NCBI RefSeq assembly: GCF_029207565.1
Contig: NZ_JANCMW010000017.1
Span: forward strand, 31,093-95,092
Length of the DNA: 64,000 nt
Direction: 5' to 3'
Source of the DNA: Marinobacter iranensis
GTDB taxonomy: Bacteria; Pseudomonadota; Gammaproteobacteria; Pseudomonadales; Oleiphilaceae
Shown here in pieces: positions 54,469 through 63,144 of the stretch. The notes under the pieces were generated by a model that was not told where the DNA came from, ran no database searches, and saw nothing but the letters and a program-made list of their open reading frames with translations. Each line of letters starts with the position of its first letter. The stretch's first letter is position 1. The position numbers and the translations under genes were made by a program.

Positions 54469-54543
54469 ATGAATAATAATTTCTCTTCAACCAACACGTC
54501 ACAGAAAACCCACCCAACCTCCACAACAACAACACAGGAGTGA
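54469..54543 (+). CDS. Putative 24-residue leader peptide before the DUF4212/symporter operon
   Basis: ATG 54469 follows CGGAGAAG by about nine bases and opens a 24-codon frame rich in Asn, Ser and Thr, ending with four Thr codons then Gln-Glu and TGA. The last bases before the stop, CAGGAG, are also the ribosome-binding site of the DUF4212 gene five bases later. Translation of this ORF would thus end on that site, which suggests coupling or a leader-peptide control. No homologue is recognised and it might not be translated. Confidence 0.45.
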   Translation: MNNNFSSTNTSQKTHPTSTTTTQE

Positions 54544-54547
54544 TCCT

Positions 54548-54811
54548 ATGTCAGGTCATGACTACGATGCTGTGAATTACTGGAAGGCGAACCTTCGCCT
54601 CATATTCGGGAGCCTGATCGTATGGGCCCTGGTATCCTATGGGTTTGCGATACTGCTTCGCCCCATGCTCGCCGGAATTCCTGTTGGCGGAACCGACCTC
54701 GGGTTCTGGTTCGCCCAACAGGGTTCGATTCTTACCTTCATCGCGCTGATCTTTCACTACGCATGGCGTATGAACAAGCTCGATGAAAAATTCGACGTGC
54801 ATGAGGAGTAA
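54548..54811 (+). CDS. DUF4212 small membrane subunit of a sodium/solute symporter
   Basis: An 87-residue protein with two transmembrane helices (about 17-38 and 53-71) and the DUF4212 pattern YWKANLRLIFGSLIVWALVSYGF and FWFAQQGSILTFIALIFHYA. DUF4212 proteins are encoded immediately before VC_2705-type symporters and are thought to act as a partner subunit. The ribosome-binding site AGGAG is shared with the end of the leader ORF. The symporter gene follows after six bases. Confidence 0.9.
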   Translation: MSGHDYDAVNYWKANLRLIFGSLIVWALVSYGFAILLRPMLAGIPVGGTDLGFWFAQQGSILTFIALIFHYAWRMNKLDEKFDVHEE

Positions 54812-54817
54812 GTTCGA

Positions 54818-56587
54818 ATGGACCAGTTTATAATCAACCTGTTATTCGTAGGCGGTTCGTTCGCCCTCTATATCGGTATCGCCATCTGGGCGAAGGCCGG
54901 TAGCACAAGTGATTTCTACGTCGCGGGTGGCGGCGTACACCCGATCACCAACGGTGCTGCAATCGGTGCCGACTGGATGTCTGCGGCATCCTTTATCTCC
55001 ATGGCGGGCCTGATTGCCGCTGGTGGTTATGCCAACTCAACCTTCCTGATGGGCTGGACGGGTGGTTACGTACTGCTGGCCATGCTGCTTGCACCTTACC
55101 TGCGTAAGTTCGGCAAGTTCACGGTTCCCGAGTTCATCGGTGACCGCTTCTACAGCAAGAATGCGCGGTTTGTGGCCGTTGCCTGTCTGATCGTGGCGTC
55201 TGTTACTTACGTTATCGGCCAGATGGCCGGTGCCGGGGTAGCCTTCTCACGCTTCCTGGAAGTGGATTCCACCACGGGTCTGATGATCGCGGCTCTCGTG
55301 GTCTTCGTCTACGCCGTACTTGGTGGTATGAAAGGCATCACCTATACCCAGGTGGCCCAGTACTGCGTACTGATCATTGCCTATACCATTCCCGCGGTGT
55401 TCATTTCACTGCAACTGACTGGCAACCCGCTGCCTCCGCTGGGCCTGTTCTCGACGCACGTTGATTCAGGCATGCCCCTGCTGGAAAAACTGGATCAGGT
55501 CATCACTGATCTTGGTTTCAGGGACTACACAGCAGACGTGGACAATAAACTGAACATGGTTCTGTTTACCCTGTCGCTGATGATCGGTACCGCTGGCCTG
55601 CCACACGTTATTATCCGCTTCTTCACCGTACCCAAGGTTGCAGACGCACGCTGGTCCGCCGGCTGGGCACTGGTGTTCATTGCCCTGCTGTACCTGACAG
55701 CGCCTGCGGTTGCTTCCATGGCTCGACTGAACCTGATGACCACCATCTACCCGAACGGTGTCGACGGTCAGGCCATCGAGTATGACGAACGGCCACAGTG
55801 GATTCAGGAGTGGGAAGTAACCGGCCTCATCCAGTTCGAGGACAAGAACAACGACGGCCGCATCCAGTTCTACAACGAGGGTAATCCCGAATTCGCAGAT
55901 GAGGCCGAAGCTCGCGGTTGGGAAGGTAACGAATTCACCTACAACAACGACATTCTGGTACTGGCTAACCCCGAGATTGCCAACCTGCCAGGCTGGGTAG
56001 TTGGCCTGATCGCAGCCGGTGGTCTTGCTGCGGCACTGTCGACAGCGGCTGGTCTGTTGCTGGCAATATCGTCCGCGGTGAGTCACGACCTGATCAAGGG
56101 TGCGTTCAAGCCCGACATATCAGAGAAAGGTGAACTGTTGGCAGCCCGTATTTCCATGGCCGCGGCCATAGTGGTGGCCACCTACCTCGGCGCCAACCCT
56201 CCCGGGTTCGCAGCACAGGTGGTGGCACTGGCATTCGGTATCGCGGCAGCCTCGCTGTTCCCTGCGTTGATGATGGGTATCTTCTTCAAACGCATCAACA
56301 ACAAGGGTGCCATCGCAGGTATGCTGGCAGGCCTGGGCGCTACGCTGGTATACATCTTCATCTTCCTGGGCTGGTTCTTCATTCCGGGAACCAACAACCT
56401 GGCCAACACTCCGGACAACTGGCTGCTGGGTATTTCCCCGCTGTCGTTCGGCGCCGTTGGTGCATTGATCAACTTTGCGGTAGCCTTTGCGGTCTCTCAT
56501 GCGACCGAAGAGCCGCCCGTTGAGATTCAGGAACTGGTCGAAAGCGTTCGTTACCCACGTGGTGCCGGCAAAGCTACTGACCACTAA
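54818..56587 (+). CDS. VC_2705-family sodium/solute symporter (SLC5/SSS family, ActP-related)
   Basis: Integral inner-membrane transporter of 589 residues with about 13-14 helices. N-terminal SSS features are FYVAGGGVHPITNGAAIGADWMSAASFISMAGLI (in parts) and GGYVLLAMLLAPYLRKFGKFTVPEFIGDR. A hydrophilic loop at about 320-380 carries D342-K-N-N-D-G-R-I, which resembles a calcium-binding loop. It is related to acetate permease ActP; substrate by family is a small monocarboxylate, not proven here. It is translated with the DUF4212 subunit and followed by a strong terminator. Confidence 0.92.
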   Translation: MDQFIINLLFVGGSFALYIGIAIWAKAGSTSDFYVAGGGVHPITNGAAIGADWMSAASFISMAGLIAAGGYANSTFLMGWTGGYVLLAMLLAPYLRKFGKFTVPEFIGDRFYSKNARFVAVACLIVASVTYVIGQMAGAGVAFSRFLEVDSTTGLMIAALVVFVYAVLGGMKGITYTQVAQYCVLIIAYTIPAVFISLQLTGNPLPPLGLFSTHVDSGMPLLEKLDQVITDLGFRDYTADVDNKLNMVLFTLSLMIGTAGLPHVIIRFFTVPKVADARWSAGWALVFIALLYLTAPAVASMARLNLMTTIYPNGVDGQAIEYDERPQWIQEWEVTGLIQFEDKNNDGRIQFYNEGNPEFADEAEARGWEGNEFTYNNDILVLANPEIANLPGWVVGLIAAGGLAAALSTAAGLLLAISSAVSHDLIKGAFKPDISEKGELLAARISMAAAIVVATYLGANPPGFAAQVVALAFGIAAASLFPALMMGIFFKRINNKGAIAGMLAGLGATLVYIFIFLGWFFIPGTNNLANTPDNWLLGISPLSFGAVGALINFAVAFAVSHATEEPPVEIQELVESVRYPRGAGKATDH

Positions 56588-56634
56588 GCAACACGTCAGC
56601 CAACGACAGATGAGAATCTGACAGGCTGAACCTG

Positions 56635-56668
56635 AACGGGCTTCCTCATTGGGAAGCCCGTTTTTTTT
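56635..56668 (+). terminator. Intrinsic terminator after the symporter gene
   Basis: Eleven-bp stem AACGGGCTTCC (56635-56645) and GGAAGCCCGTT (56652-56662) with a 6-base loop and eight Ts (56661-56668). It lies about 50 bp past the symporter stop and just before the next gene, so the downstream membrane protein and kinase genes need their own promoter or readthrough. Confidence 0.9.
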
Positions 56669-56683
56669 CAAGGAAACAAATTT

Positions 56684-57190
56684 ATGTTCTGGACTTTTGT
56701 GGCAACCGTATTTTGCGGTCTCGGTGCCGCCGGTATCGCCCTGGGTATACGTGCCATCACCCGAAAGAAAGCGCCCAAGTGGATTATCCCGGTGTTTGCA
56801 GGTGCCGGTATGCTCGGTTACCTGATATACATGGAGTACACCTGGTTTGATCTCAAGCAGACTCAGCTTCCAGACGAGGCTGTCGTCGTCAGTACAGAGA
56901 AATATGGCGCCCCCTGGCGGCCCTGGGCCTATGTTGTGCCTCAGGTTACTGCCTTTACCGTTCTGGATACCAACAGTGTCACCAGGGACAACCCTGAGCA
57001 GAATATCGTCCGCTTCAGCCTTTATCGCTTCGAGCAGTCCTACACAGACGCGGTATCCCAGAAAATGTATCTGCTAAACTGTGACACGCGGGAACTGGTC
57101 CCCCTCAAGGGCGAAAAGAGTCTGGACACCAGTGCACTCCGAACATTGTCCGAAGACGACCAATTGCTGGAGCTTGCCTGCGGCCAGTAG
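56684..57190 (+). CDS. Uncharacterised two-helix membrane protein
   Basis: A 168-residue protein I do not recognise by family. Two hydrophobic helices (about 4-22 and 35-52) precede a soluble domain of about 115 residues, probably periplasmic if the N-terminus is outside or if the helices form a hairpin. The domain contains WRPWAYVVPQVTAFTVLD and ends with a Cys-containing tail (LLNCDTREL and LELACGQ). It starts 16 bp after the symporter terminator and ends 52 bp before the kinase gene, so it may be transcribed with the kinase from a promoter near 56670. Confidence 0.75.
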   Translation: MFWTFVATVFCGLGAAGIALGIRAITRKKAPKWIIPVFAGAGMLGYLIYMEYTWFDLKQTQLPDEAVVVSTEKYGAPWRPWAYVVPQVTAFTVLDTNSVTRDNPEQNIVRFSLYRFEQSYTDAVSQKMYLLNCDTRELVPLKGEKSLDTSALRTLSEDDQLLELACGQ

Positions 57191-57242
57191 ATCCGGTTAC
57201 CAGGCCTGACGTTCGTTCATCGTATTTTGGGAAAGCCTGTTT

Positions 57243-60200
57243 ATGCTCAGTGGCTGGCTGTTAGTCCTCATTTCGATCACTTACATCTCGCTACTGTTTG
57301 CCATTGCCTGGGCCGGCGACCGCCATCCCGGGCTGTACCGCCGGCGTTGGGCAAGAACCCATATCTACGCCCTGTCCCTGGCAGTCTATTTCACCTCCTG
57401 GACCTTCTATGGTGCGGTAGGGCGGGCCACCCAGGAAGGCCTGGGTTTCCTACCCATCTACCTGGGCCCTTTGCTGGTTTTCGTTTTCGGCGCCCCTCTG
57501 CTACGCCGTATTATTTTTATCAGCAAACGTAACAACAGCACCTCCATCGCCGACTTCATTGCCTCACGCTATGGCAAGTCGCAATCCCTCGCGGCCATGG
57601 TGGCCGTTTTTGCGCTGATTGGCAGCGTTCCCTACATCGCGCTGCAGCTGAAAGCCATCTCCATGGGCTTCAACGTGCTCTCCGATTCCGGCGCCTCGTA
57701 TAGCGAGCTGAGCCCCGCCGCATGGAACGATTCCGCCTGGTACATCACCCTTGTACTCGCCGTATTTACAGTCCTGTTCGGTACCCGTCACCTCGAATCC
57801 ACCGAGCACCACCGGGGTATGATCCAGGCCATTGCTTTCGAATCGCTCATCAAAATCGTTGCGTTCGTGGCGGTCGGCCTGTTCGTGGGCTGGGGGCTTT
57901 ATGGTGGGTTCGGGGATCTCTGGAGCAACGTCCGCGACGCGGGACTGGTTGGCACCCTGACCACCGACAGCGTTGAGGCACCAGCCTTTATTACCCAGAC
58001 CCTGGTAGCAATGCTTGCCATCATCTGCCTGCCGCGACAGTTTCATGTCATGGTGGTGGAAAACACCGACCATCGGGACTTTGAAACGGCCCGCTGGGCC
58101 ATGCCCATCTACCTGGTTATCGCCAGCGCCTTTGTGCTGCCCATCGCCGCCGCCGGATTACTGTCCCCCGAAGCCAGTGCCTCCGACCCGGACATCCTGA
58201 TTCTCAACCTGCCAATTCTTGCCGGGGAGCAATGGCTTGCCATTCTGGCATTCCTGGGTGGTGGGTCCGCGGCTGCGGCAATGGTGATTGTCTGCTCCGT
58301 CGCTATTGCCACCATGGTCAGCAACGAAATCATCATGCCGGCACTACTGAAGTTCTTCCGCCCACGAATGAACAAACGCACGGATCTCAGCTATCTCCTG
58401 CTGAGCATTCGCCGGGTTGCCATCTTCGTTGTGCTGTTAACGGCTTACGGTTTCTACCGGATGGCAGGCGCTGACTACAGCCTCACCGCCTTTGGACTCC
58501 TCTCGTTCGCTGCAGCCGCCCAGTTTGGCCCGGCGCTGGTGGGAGGCATACTCTGGCGCAAGGGCAACCATACGGGTGCTGTTTGGGGCCTGGGCCTCGG
58601 CTTTTTGATGTGGTGCTATACTCTGCTGCTACCTGCCCTGGCCTCAACCGGGTGGCTGAGCGATACCCTTATCGAACATGGCGTATGGGGTATGAACTGG
58701 ACCAGGCCCACCGCCCTTTTCGGCTCCGAGTTTGACCAGACCAGCCATGGCATTATCTGGAGCCTGGGCATCAACACGATTACCTACATCGTGCTCTCGA
58801 TGCTGACGCGCCAAAGAGTGCGGGAAAAGATCCAGATCGCTTCGTTCTTCCACGATCCCCAACCGCGTGCCGAGACTCCACAGCAACAGAGTTGGCAGGG
58901 GGAGATCATGACCTCGGACCTGCAGGCCATTGCTGACCGCTTTATGGGGGAAGAGCGGGCGGAAGCCATTTTCCGCAACTACGAACGACGCAATGCCATT
59001 CGCCTGCACCCTCACCGGCCGGCATCCTCACATCTGATGAAGTTCATCGAGCGGCAACTGGCATCGGTGATCGGGGCATCCACTGCCCGGGTGGTGCTGG
59101 AGTCCACCCTCACCGGCAGGGACATGCAGATCGAGGACGTCGTCAGTATCGTTGACGAAGCCTCCCAGGCCATGACCTTCAGCCGGGAACTGCTGCAATC
59201 GGCTATCGAGAACATCAGCCTGGGCGTTTCCGTGGTCAACCACCAGCAACAGTTGGTGGTGTGGAATCATCGCTATCTCGAGCAATTCAGCTACCCCACC
59301 GGTTTCGTCCGTGTTGGACGACCCGTGGAAGATCTCATGCGCTACAACCTGACCAGCGCCAATCTGCCGGCAAGACGTATCGACGAGATTATTGCTGACC
59401 GCTGTGCCAGCATGCGCGAAGGCCGGCCCATGTCGTATGAGCGGCAGCGGCCCGACGGAACCGTCTTGCGGATTGATGGCAGCCCGATTCCCGGCGGTGG
59501 CTATGTGACCACCTTCCAGGACATCACGGCCATGCGGCGTACAGAGCAGGCGCTGAAGGAAACCAACATCTATCTGGAGCAACGGGTCAAGGAACGCACC
59601 CAGGAACTGCAGGTGATTAACGAGCAGATGCTCAAGGCCAAATCCGTGGCCGAACAGGCTAACCAGAGCAAAACCCGCTTCCTGGCCTCAGCCAGTCACG
59701 ACCTTCTGCAGCCCCTGAACGCGGCGCGTCTCTTTACCTCGGCTCTGGCGGGCAAGGCCAGGGACCCGGAAATGACCGAACTTGTGGATCACATTGATAG
59801 CTCACTGGGCGCTGCAGAGGAAATCATCAGCACCCTGCTGGACATCTCGAAACTTGATGCCGGAGCCCTGGAGCCGGACATCGGCGTATTTCCCGTCAAT
59901 GAAATCATGCGCCACCTGGCAACCGACTTCTCCGCCATCGCCAAGGACCAAGGGCTGCACCTTCACGTCGTGCCCAGCAGTGCCTGGATAAGATCGGATT
60001 CGAAATTGCTGCGGCGCGTTATTCAGAACTTCCTCTCCAACGCCATTCGCTACACCCCGAGCGGAAAAATCCTGCTCGGTTGCAGACGATTGAAGGGGTA
60101 CATTCGCATTGAAGTCTGGGACACCGGCCCCGGCATTCCGGACGACCAACTGGCCCATATTTTTGAGGAGTTCCGGCGCTTTCAGCAGGGCCGGGATAAA

Positions 60201-60761
60201 AAAGGTCTTGGCCTCGGGCTGGCTATCGTCGACCGCATCTGTGGCATGCTGAATCACCCGGTGAACGTTCAGTCGGTTCAGGGACTGGGAAGTGTGTTCA
60301 GCATCACCGTGCCGGTTGCCCCAGCCGAACACAGTGACCTCAATGCCACCAAATCAGCGCCTGCTTCACGACGGGTGTCCAGTCTGGGAGGCCTGCATGT
60401 GCTGTGTATCGACAATGACCCGGCCATCCTCCACGGCATGAGCGCCCTTTTGGACAACTGGCAATGCGACGTCACGACAGCGGAGAGCCTGGAGGATGCC
60501 CAATATAAACTGAACGGCACCAAACCGGACATCCTACTTGCTGACTACCAGTTGGATGACAACCGAAATGGGCTCGACGCCATGGATTCGTTGAGGGAAG
60601 AGATCTGTAATGATATACCTGGCATACTTATTACCGGCTATATGGCCCCGGAAGTCAGGGAGGACGCCATCAACAGGGGCTATCAAATCCTCTATAAACC
60701 TGTAAAACCGGCTGCATTGCGAGCGCTGGTTAACAAGTTGCTGAAACAGAAACGTTCATGA
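57243..60761 (+). CDS. CrbS-like hybrid sensor histidine kinase with symporter-type N-terminal domain
   Basis: A 1172-residue protein. Residues about 1-520 are a sodium/solute symporter-like (SLC5) membrane domain with about 13 helices. A PAS domain lies at about 650-770, with a coiled coil, then HisKA with phosphoacceptor His819 in SASHDLLQPLNAAR. An HATPase domain follows (NFLSNAIRYTP, DTGPGIPDD, GLGLGLAIVD). A C-terminal receiver starts at about 1049 with phospho-Asp1101 in LLADYQLD. This is the layout of CrbS/MxtR kinases, which control acetate use in Vibrio and Pseudomonas. Its stop overlaps the next start (ATGA). Confidence 0.92.
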   Translation: MLSGWLLVLISITYISLLFAIAWAGDRHPGLYRRRWARTHIYALSLAVYFTSWTFYGAVGRATQEGLGFLPIYLGPLLVFVFGAPLLRRIIFISKRNNSTSIADFIASRYGKSQSLAAMVAVFALIGSVPYIALQLKAISMGFNVLSDSGASYSELSPAAWNDSAWYITLVLAVFTVLFGTRHLESTEHHRGMIQAIAFESLIKIVAFVAVGLFVGWGLYGGFGDLWSNVRDAGLVGTLTTDSVEAPAFITQTLVAMLAIICLPRQFHVMVVENTDHRDFETARWAMPIYLVIASAFVLPIAAAGLLSPEASASDPDILILNLPILAGEQWLAILAFLGGGSAAAAMVIVCSVAIATMVSNEIIMPALLKFFRPRMNKRTDLSYLLLSIRRVAIFVVLLTAYGFYRMAGADYSLTAFGLLSFAAAAQFGPALVGGILWRKGNHTGAVWGLGLGFLMWCYTLLLPALASTGWLSDTLIEHGVWGMNWTRPTALFGSEFDQTSHGIIWSLGINTITYIVLSMLTRQRVREKIQIASFFHDPQPRAETPQQQSWQGEIMTSDLQAIADRFMGEERAEAIFRNYERRNAIRLHPHRPASSHLMKFIERQLASVIGASTARVVLESTLTGRDMQIEDVVSIVDEASQAMTFSRELLQSAIENISLGVSVVNHQQQLVVWNHRYLEQFSYPTGFVRVGRPVEDLMRYNLTSANLPARRIDEIIADRCASMREGRPMSYERQRPDGTVLRIDGSPIPGGGYVTTFQDITAMRRTEQALKETNIYLEQRVKERTQELQVINEQMLKAKSVAEQANQSKTRFLASASHDLLQPLNAARLFTSALAGKARDPEMTELVDHIDSSLGAAEEIISTLLDISKLDAGALEPDIGVFPVNEIMRHLATDFSAIAKDQGLHLHVVPSSAWIRSDSKLLRRVIQNFLSNAIRYTPSGKILLGCRRLKGYIRIEVWDTGPGIPDDQLAHIFEEFRRFQQGRDKKGLGLGLAIVDRICGMLNHPVNVQSVQGLGSVFSITVPVAPAEHSDLNATKSAPASRRVSSLGGLHVLCIDNDPAILHGMSALLDNWQCDVTTAESLEDAQYKLNGTKPDILLADYQLDDNRNGLDAMDSLREEICNDIPGILITGYMAPEVREDAINRGYQILYKPVKPAALRALVNKLLKQKRS

Positions 60762-62398
60762 CTGACTCCATAAATAACGCCATCGGCAATACCTTTACAA
60801 AACTCAGTTACCTGATTGTCGACGACTTTGAGAATTTCCGACTGTCCATGCGGCAAATATTGCGCAGTTGTGGCGCCGACAAAATCGAGTTGGTTGCTAA
60901 CGCCTCGGCTGCAATCCAGTACTGTGCCTACAACCACGTAGACGTGGTGCTTTGCGACTACAACCTGGGTGAAGGCAAGAACGGCCAGCACATCCTTGAA
61001 GAACTCCGGCACAAGAAACTGCTGAAACGTTCCTCGCTTTTTCTCATGGTGACCGCCGAAACCTCCAGGGAAATGGTGATGGGTGCCAGGGAATACCAGC
61101 CTGACGGCTATCTCACCAAGCCCATCAACCGTGCCATGATGGAAAAGCGATTGTCTGGCCTTCTCGCTCAGCGAAATGCCCTGCTGCCCATAAACCGGGA
61201 AATCGACCGGGAGAACTTCCCCGAAGCCATCTCCCTGTGTCTGCAAACGCTGCCCTCACAACCGCGCTACAAAACCTGGCTGATGAAAACCCTGGCCGAT
61301 CTGTATTACCAGGTTGGTGACTTCAGCCATGCGCTGAAAATCCACGACGACGTGCTGGGGCAACGAGACCTGTCCTGGGCAAAACTGGGCCGGGGCAAGA
61401 TACTGATCGCAACCCAGAACTACGATGATGCAGTCACCACCCTGAAAGAGCTGGTGTCCAAGCACCCGGATTATATGGAAGCCTATGATCTGTTGGCGGA
61501 AGCGCTGGAAAAGCAGGGGCGCCCCACCCAGGCCCAGCAGATTCTTGAGAAAGCGGCGGAGTACTCTCCAAATGCCCTTTTAAGGCACAAACATCTGGCC
61601 ACCCTGGCTGGGTCCAACCAGGACATGTCGACGGCATCAGAAGCCTGGCGAAAAACCGTCAGTCTCGGCACCTACTCCATTCATGACAATTCAGAGCATT
61701 ATCTTGCGCTGGGCCAGTCCCTGTCCGACCTTAGTGAGGGGGATTCATCAAGTGAGGGTTCAGCCCATGCGGATGAAGCGCTCACCATACTGCGACGTAT
61801 GGAGAAGCGCTTTGCCGACCAGGACGATATCAAACTGAGGAGCCGCATTGTCCAGTCCCGGGTCCATGCCGGCCAGGGGCGAATGAACGAGGCCGAAAAA
61901 GCACTAGAGAGCGTGGCTGACGGCCTTGATCCAGAGCTTATGGATCCCGAAGCCTGCCTTGATTATGCCAAGACATTGTTCAGGTTGGGAAAAGAGGGCG
62001 AAGCGAAGAGCCTACTCAACGCACTCGCAAGCCGTTGCAGTGACAACCCGCCGTTACTGCAAAAAATCGAGAGTTTGCTGGATGAACCGGTAGGCTTCCG
62101 GCAGAAGCTGCAAGCGCGATCCCTGAACCGCGATGGCATCAAAGCCTTTGAAGCGGGTGCGCTTGATGACGCCGTATCCACATTCAACCAGGCCCTGGAA
62201 ATCGTGCCTTCCCATGCGGCACTCAACCTGAACCTGGTGCAGGTACTGATGAAAAAATACAAGGATGCACCCGGTAATCGTGAGTTGTTGAACCGCTGCC
62301 AGAGATGCCTGGAAAAACTGGCGGATCTGCCGGAGCAACATCGCCAGTACCGCCGATTTATCTCTTTGCGCAAGAAATTGGAAGGAATGAGGTCATGA
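60758..62398 (+). CDS. REC-TPR response regulator
   Basis: A 546-residue protein with an N-terminal receiver (about 15-140; acidic YLIVDDFENFR, phospho-Asp67 in VVLCDYNLG, and Lys in GYLTKPINRA). About ten tetratricopeptide-like helical repeats extend to the C-terminus. There is no DNA-binding domain, so it probably acts by protein contacts. Its ATG overlaps the CrbS-like kinase stop, and its own stop overlaps the small kinase start (both ATGA), implying stoichiometric co-translation. The cognate kinase is most likely one of its two neighbours. Confidence 0.88.
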   Translation: MTDSINNAIGNTFTKLSYLIVDDFENFRLSMRQILRSCGADKIELVANASAAIQYCAYNHVDVVLCDYNLGEGKNGQHILEELRHKKLLKRSSLFLMVTAETSREMVMGAREYQPDGYLTKPINRAMMEKRLSGLLAQRNALLPINREIDRENFPEAISLCLQTLPSQPRYKTWLMKTLADLYYQVGDFSHALKIHDDVLGQRDLSWAKLGRGKILIATQNYDDAVTTLKELVSKHPDYMEAYDLLAEALEKQGRPTQAQQILEKAAEYSPNALLRHKHLATLAGSNQDMSTASEAWRKTVSLGTYSIHDNSEHYLALGQSLSDLSEGDSSSEGSAHADEALTILRRMEKRFADQDDIKLRSRIVQSRVHAGQGRMNEAEKALESVADGLDPELMDPEACLDYAKTLFRLGKEGEAKSLLNALASRCSDNPPLLQKIESLLDEPVGFRQKLQARSLNRDGIKAFEAGALDDAVSTFNQALEIVPSHAALNLNLVQVLMKKYKDAPGNRELLNRCQRCLEKLADLPEQHRQYRRFISLRKKLEGMRS

Positions 62399-63111
62399 CC
62401 ACCAACAATCACGAGGACCTTGCTAATGCCCGGGACTCACAAAACATCGACTTTTCGATGGTTCTGGCGTCCGCCGTCCATGATATGAAGAACTCTCTGG
62501 GTATGCTTCTGAATTCCCTGGACGAGCTCCGGCAAGAGCAGTCAGCGACCATCGGTGACTCCCCCCGGTTCAATACCTTGCAGTACGAAGCCGAACGCAT
62601 GCACAACGATCTGGTGCAGTTATTGGGCATTTACCGGCTTGGCGAAAATAATCTGTCTGCCCATGTTGAGGAACACTTCGTTCCGGATTTTCTGGCCCGA
62701 CAAATGGCTCGTCATACACCGCTTCTTGAGGGCCTGGGTATTGAACTGGCAATCGAGTCCGATGACATTAACGGCTTCTTCGATGAAGATCTGTTGACCG
62801 GCGTGCTCAATAACACCATCAACAACGCCATCCGGTACACCGAGAGCAAGATCAAACTGACGGCCTCCATGCACGATGGCTTTCTGGTGATTGGTGTCAA
62901 GGATGACGGCGATGGATATCCGGAAAATATGCAGCACAATGGCACCCCGAGCTTCAAATCCCTGGACTTCAACAGTGGAAGTACCAGCCTGGGGTTGTTC
63001 TTCGCATCATCAGTTGCCCAACTACACATCAACGGCGAGCGCCACGGATTTATCAAGCTGCACAATGACCGTCACCTCGGCGGTGGCGTATTCGAGATCT
63101 GGCTGCCATGA
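62395..63111 (+). CDS. Small soluble histidine kinase
   Basis: A 238-residue cytoplasmic kinase without membrane or sensor domain. The phosphoacceptor His29 is in ASAVHDMKNSLGML, followed by a short dimerisation helix pair and a compact HATPase domain (NNTINNAIRYTE as N box, VKDDGDGYP as G1, STSLGLFFASS as G2). The catalytic domain sits close to the His, as in small phosphorelay kinases. Its ATG overlaps the REC-TPR stop. With no input domain it may be driven by binding to the REC-TPR protein or by the membrane regulator downstream. Confidence 0.85.
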   Translation: MTTNNHEDLANARDSQNIDFSMVLASAVHDMKNSLGMLLNSLDELRQEQSATIGDSPRFNTLQYEAERMHNDLVQLLGIYRLGENNLSAHVEEHFVPDFLARQMARHTPLLEGLGIELAIESDDINGFFDEDLLTGVLNNTINNAIRYTESKIKLTASMHDGFLVIGVKDDGDGYPENMQHNGTPSFKSLDFNSGSTSLGLFFASSVAQLHINGERHGFIKLHNDRHLGGGVFEIWLP

Positions 63112-63144
63112 TGGATAACGGCCAATACTTCAGGAAGAGAACTC

